This document shows, one piece after another, positions 61,017 to 64,000 of a DNA stretch of 64,000 nucleotides. Below the pieces are notes generated by a model, which saw only the letters and a program-made list of their open reading frames with translations, did not search any database and was not told the origin of the DNA. The DNA is taken from assembly GCF_002897375.1 (NCBI RefSeq), contig NZ_BFAG01000008.1, positions 62,001-126,000 on the forward strand. The letters are read 5' to 3'. This stretch comes from Deinococcus aerius (GTDB taxonomy: Bacteria; Deinococcota; Deinococci; Deinococcales; Deinococcaceae). Every line of letters starts with the position of its first letter. The first letter of the stretch is position 1. A program made the translations under genes and the position numbers.

Positions 61017-62784
61017 GCGACCTCTCCCGGCACGTCCACACCCAGGTACGCCTCACGCACGGCGGGGTTGCGGCGAATCTCGGCGGGCGTTCCCTCTGCC
61101 AACTTCTCGCCGTAGTTCATGACGACGAGGCGGTCCACCAGGTTCATCACGAGGTCCATGTCGTGCTCCACGAGCAGGATGGTCACGCCCTCGTCGCGCA
61201 GGCGGCGCAGCAGGGCCACGAGTTCCATCTTCTCGCCGTAGCGCAGCCCGGCGGCGGGCTCGTCGAGGAGCAGCAGGGTGGGGTCGGCGACGAGGGCGCG
61301 GGCGACCTCCAGGATGCGCTGCTGCCCCAGGGCGAGGTTCCCGGCGAGGGCAAACGCCTGATCTTCCAGCCCGACCCGGCGCAGTTGGCGCAAGGCCTCG
61401 TGTTGCAGGGCCGCCTCCTCCGCCCGCTCCAGGTGCAGCAGGCTGGCGATCAGCCCGGCGCGGCCCCGGGCGTACCCGCCCATCATGGTGTTGGCGAGCA
61501 GGGTGAGGTCCGGCAGCAGGTGGACATGCTGGAAGGTTCGGGCCACGCCCAGGCGGTGAATCTGCCCCGCGTTCAGGCGGGTGATGTCCCGCCCCGCGAA
61601 GACGACGCGCCCGCTCGTGGCCGGGTTCACCCCCGTGACGAGGTTGAAGACCGTGCTCTTCCCCGCCCCGTTTGGCCCGATCAACCCCAGGATTTCCCCG
61701 GCGCGCAGCTCGAAGGACACGTCGTTGACCGCGCGCAGGCCCCCGAACTGCTTGACGGCGTGCTCGACCTTCAGAAGAGGCGTTCCCGGCGCCGGTCGGC
61801 TCCTCTCCGGCAGCCGCGCCCGTTCGGGCAGCAGGCGCGCGCCCTCCTGCGGCAGCACCCGCTCGGCGAGCGGCCACAGGCCCCGCCGCGCGAATTGCAG
61901 GGTCAGGATGACGAGGACGCCGAAGACGATGACCTCGAAGTTGCCCTGCGCGCCGATCAGGACGGGCAGCAGGTCGCGCAGCCACTCGCGCAGCAGGGTG
62001 ATCAGCCCGGCGCCCAGCACGCCGCCCCACACGTGCCCCGAGCCGCCGACCACCGCCATGAAGAGGTACTCGATGCCCGCCTGCAAGCTGAAGGGCGTGG
62101 GGTTCACGAAGCGCTGGCTGTGGGCGTACAGCCACCCGGCCAGCGAGGCCATCAGCGCGGCGAGGACGAAGACCTCCACCCGCAGGCGGAAGGTATTCAC
62201 GCCAAACGCCTCGGCGACGAGGGGGCCGCCGCGCAGGGCCCGCATCGCCCGCCCCACCCGGCTGGAGAGCAGGAACTGGGCGCCGATGGCGGTCAGGCCA
62301 AGGCAGACCAGCGCGAGGTACGCGAAGGTCCGCGGTGAGGTGAGGGTCAGGCCGAAGACGCTGATCGGCGGGATGTTCGTCAGGCCAGTAAAGCCCCCCA
62401 GCGCCGGGGTATTGCCGAACACGTAGTACAGGCTCATGCCCCAGGCGATGGTCGCCAGCGGCAGGTAGTGGCCCTGCATCCGCAGCGTCATCAGGCCCAG
62501 CAGCCAGGCGATCAGGGCCGTGACGCCGAAACCCGCGAGGAGGCCAAGCCAGGGGTTCCAGCCCGCCCCGGTGGTGAGGACCGCCGTGGTGTACGCCCCC
62601 AGCCCCATAAAGGCCGCCTGCCCGAAGGAGGTGAGCCCGACGATACCCGTCAGCAGCACCAACCCGGTGACCACGATGGCGAAGATCAGGATGTTCACGA
62701 GCAGCGTGACCTGAAAGAGCGGCAGCACGAGGGGCAAGGCGAGCGCGACCAGCCCGGCGAGGAGGGCGAGCAGGAAACGCAGCC

Positions 62785-62788
<4 letters not shown>
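61013..62788 (-). CDS. livMG: Fused LivM permease and LivG ATPase
   Basis: 591 residues. Residues ~1-330 are a LivM permease (about nine helices; [48 protein letters not shown]); after a Pro/Arg/Glu-rich linker ([16 protein letters not shown]) comes a full LivG ATPase with [46 protein letters not shown] and [10 protein letters not shown]. LivM and LivG are usually separate genes. Start ATG 62788 overlaps livH (ATGA). Confidence 0.93.
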
Positions 62789-63834
<1,046 letters not shown>

Positions 63835-63917
63835 GGGGGCTCCAGCGGCTCGGGGAAGGGCAGGGGCGGGAGGTGGGCCGCACCACCCCGCGCCCCGATA
63901 CGGATTGTGTTTGCCGC

Positions 63918-63946
63918 ACCATACGTGCTTTTCGGGAGGGAGACAA
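63918..63946 (-). promoter_or_regulatory. Predicted promoter of the liv operon
   Basis: On the minus strand TTGTCT (63941-63946), 17 nt, TATGGT (63918-63923), about 80 nt before the livH ATG. Confidence 0.55.
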
Positions 63947-64000
63947 CCGCCAGACTGGGGTGCCAGGCTTCTCACAACGCGGTGACCAAACCATCCATCT

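Overview
The window is high-GC DNA that looks like a Deinococcus secondary replicon (second chromosome or megaplasmid). Three things point there: an HU protein with the Lys/Ala-rich N-terminal extension known from Deinococcus, a RepA/iteron origin with parABS at 54.1-58.9 kb, and many genes with a TAnnnT -10 box only 5-10 nt before the start codon (leaderless transcripts, common in Deinococcus). These rest on sequence reading only; no database search was run.

Layout. 1-15.6 kb is a ureide/glyoxylate block: an IclR regulator (cut by the window edge), malate synthase, glycerate 2-kinase, tartronate semialdehyde reductase, hydroxypyruvate isomerase and glyoxylate carboligase on the minus strand; then a divergent operon of a second, diverged malate synthase-like protein, allantoate amidohydrolase, allantoinase and ureidoglycine aminohydrolase; then malic enzyme with a translationally coupled aquaporin, and 5-hydroxyisourate hydrolase. 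Together they would turn urate/allantoin carbon into glyoxylate, then glycerate or malate and pyruvate. 15.7-21.7 kb is an ebo-type cluster (phosphodiesterase, UbiA prenyltransferase, TIM barrel, TatD-like hydrolase, a small unknown protein and a sugar-phosphate-cyclase-like enzyme). 21.8-24.0 kb holds a DinB-like protein and a secreted 5'-nucleotidase.

24.3-50.9 kb is dominated by four large BTAD/AAA (SARP-like) regulators and one LuxR-type ATPase regulator, surrounded by secreted cupredoxin/cupin/multicopper-oxidase genes, small peptide genes, an MpaB-like oxygenase, a TMEM175-like channel, two acetyltransferases and an O-methyltransferase. The most notable find is here: eight promoters share one architecture, heptamer direct repeats at 11-bp spacing whose last copy lies exactly 9 nt before the -10 hexamer. 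They fall into two sequence classes, ATCAcGC (24-34 kb) and TCTTGCG (38-47 kb), each class lying around its own SARP-like regulator genes. This is the arrangement known for Streptomyces SARP operators and suggests two local SARP regulons, not described as far as I can tell.

51-54 kb carries a GGDEF protein, HU, and a SnoaL-like/TetR divergent pair with a clear operator. 54.1-58.9 kb is the replication/partition module (repA, eleven iterons, parA, parB, three identical 20-bp parS palindromes). 58.9-64 kb has an MBL-fold hydrolase, a HAD-like protein and a branched-chain-amino-acid-type ABC transporter operon with a fused LivM-LivG.
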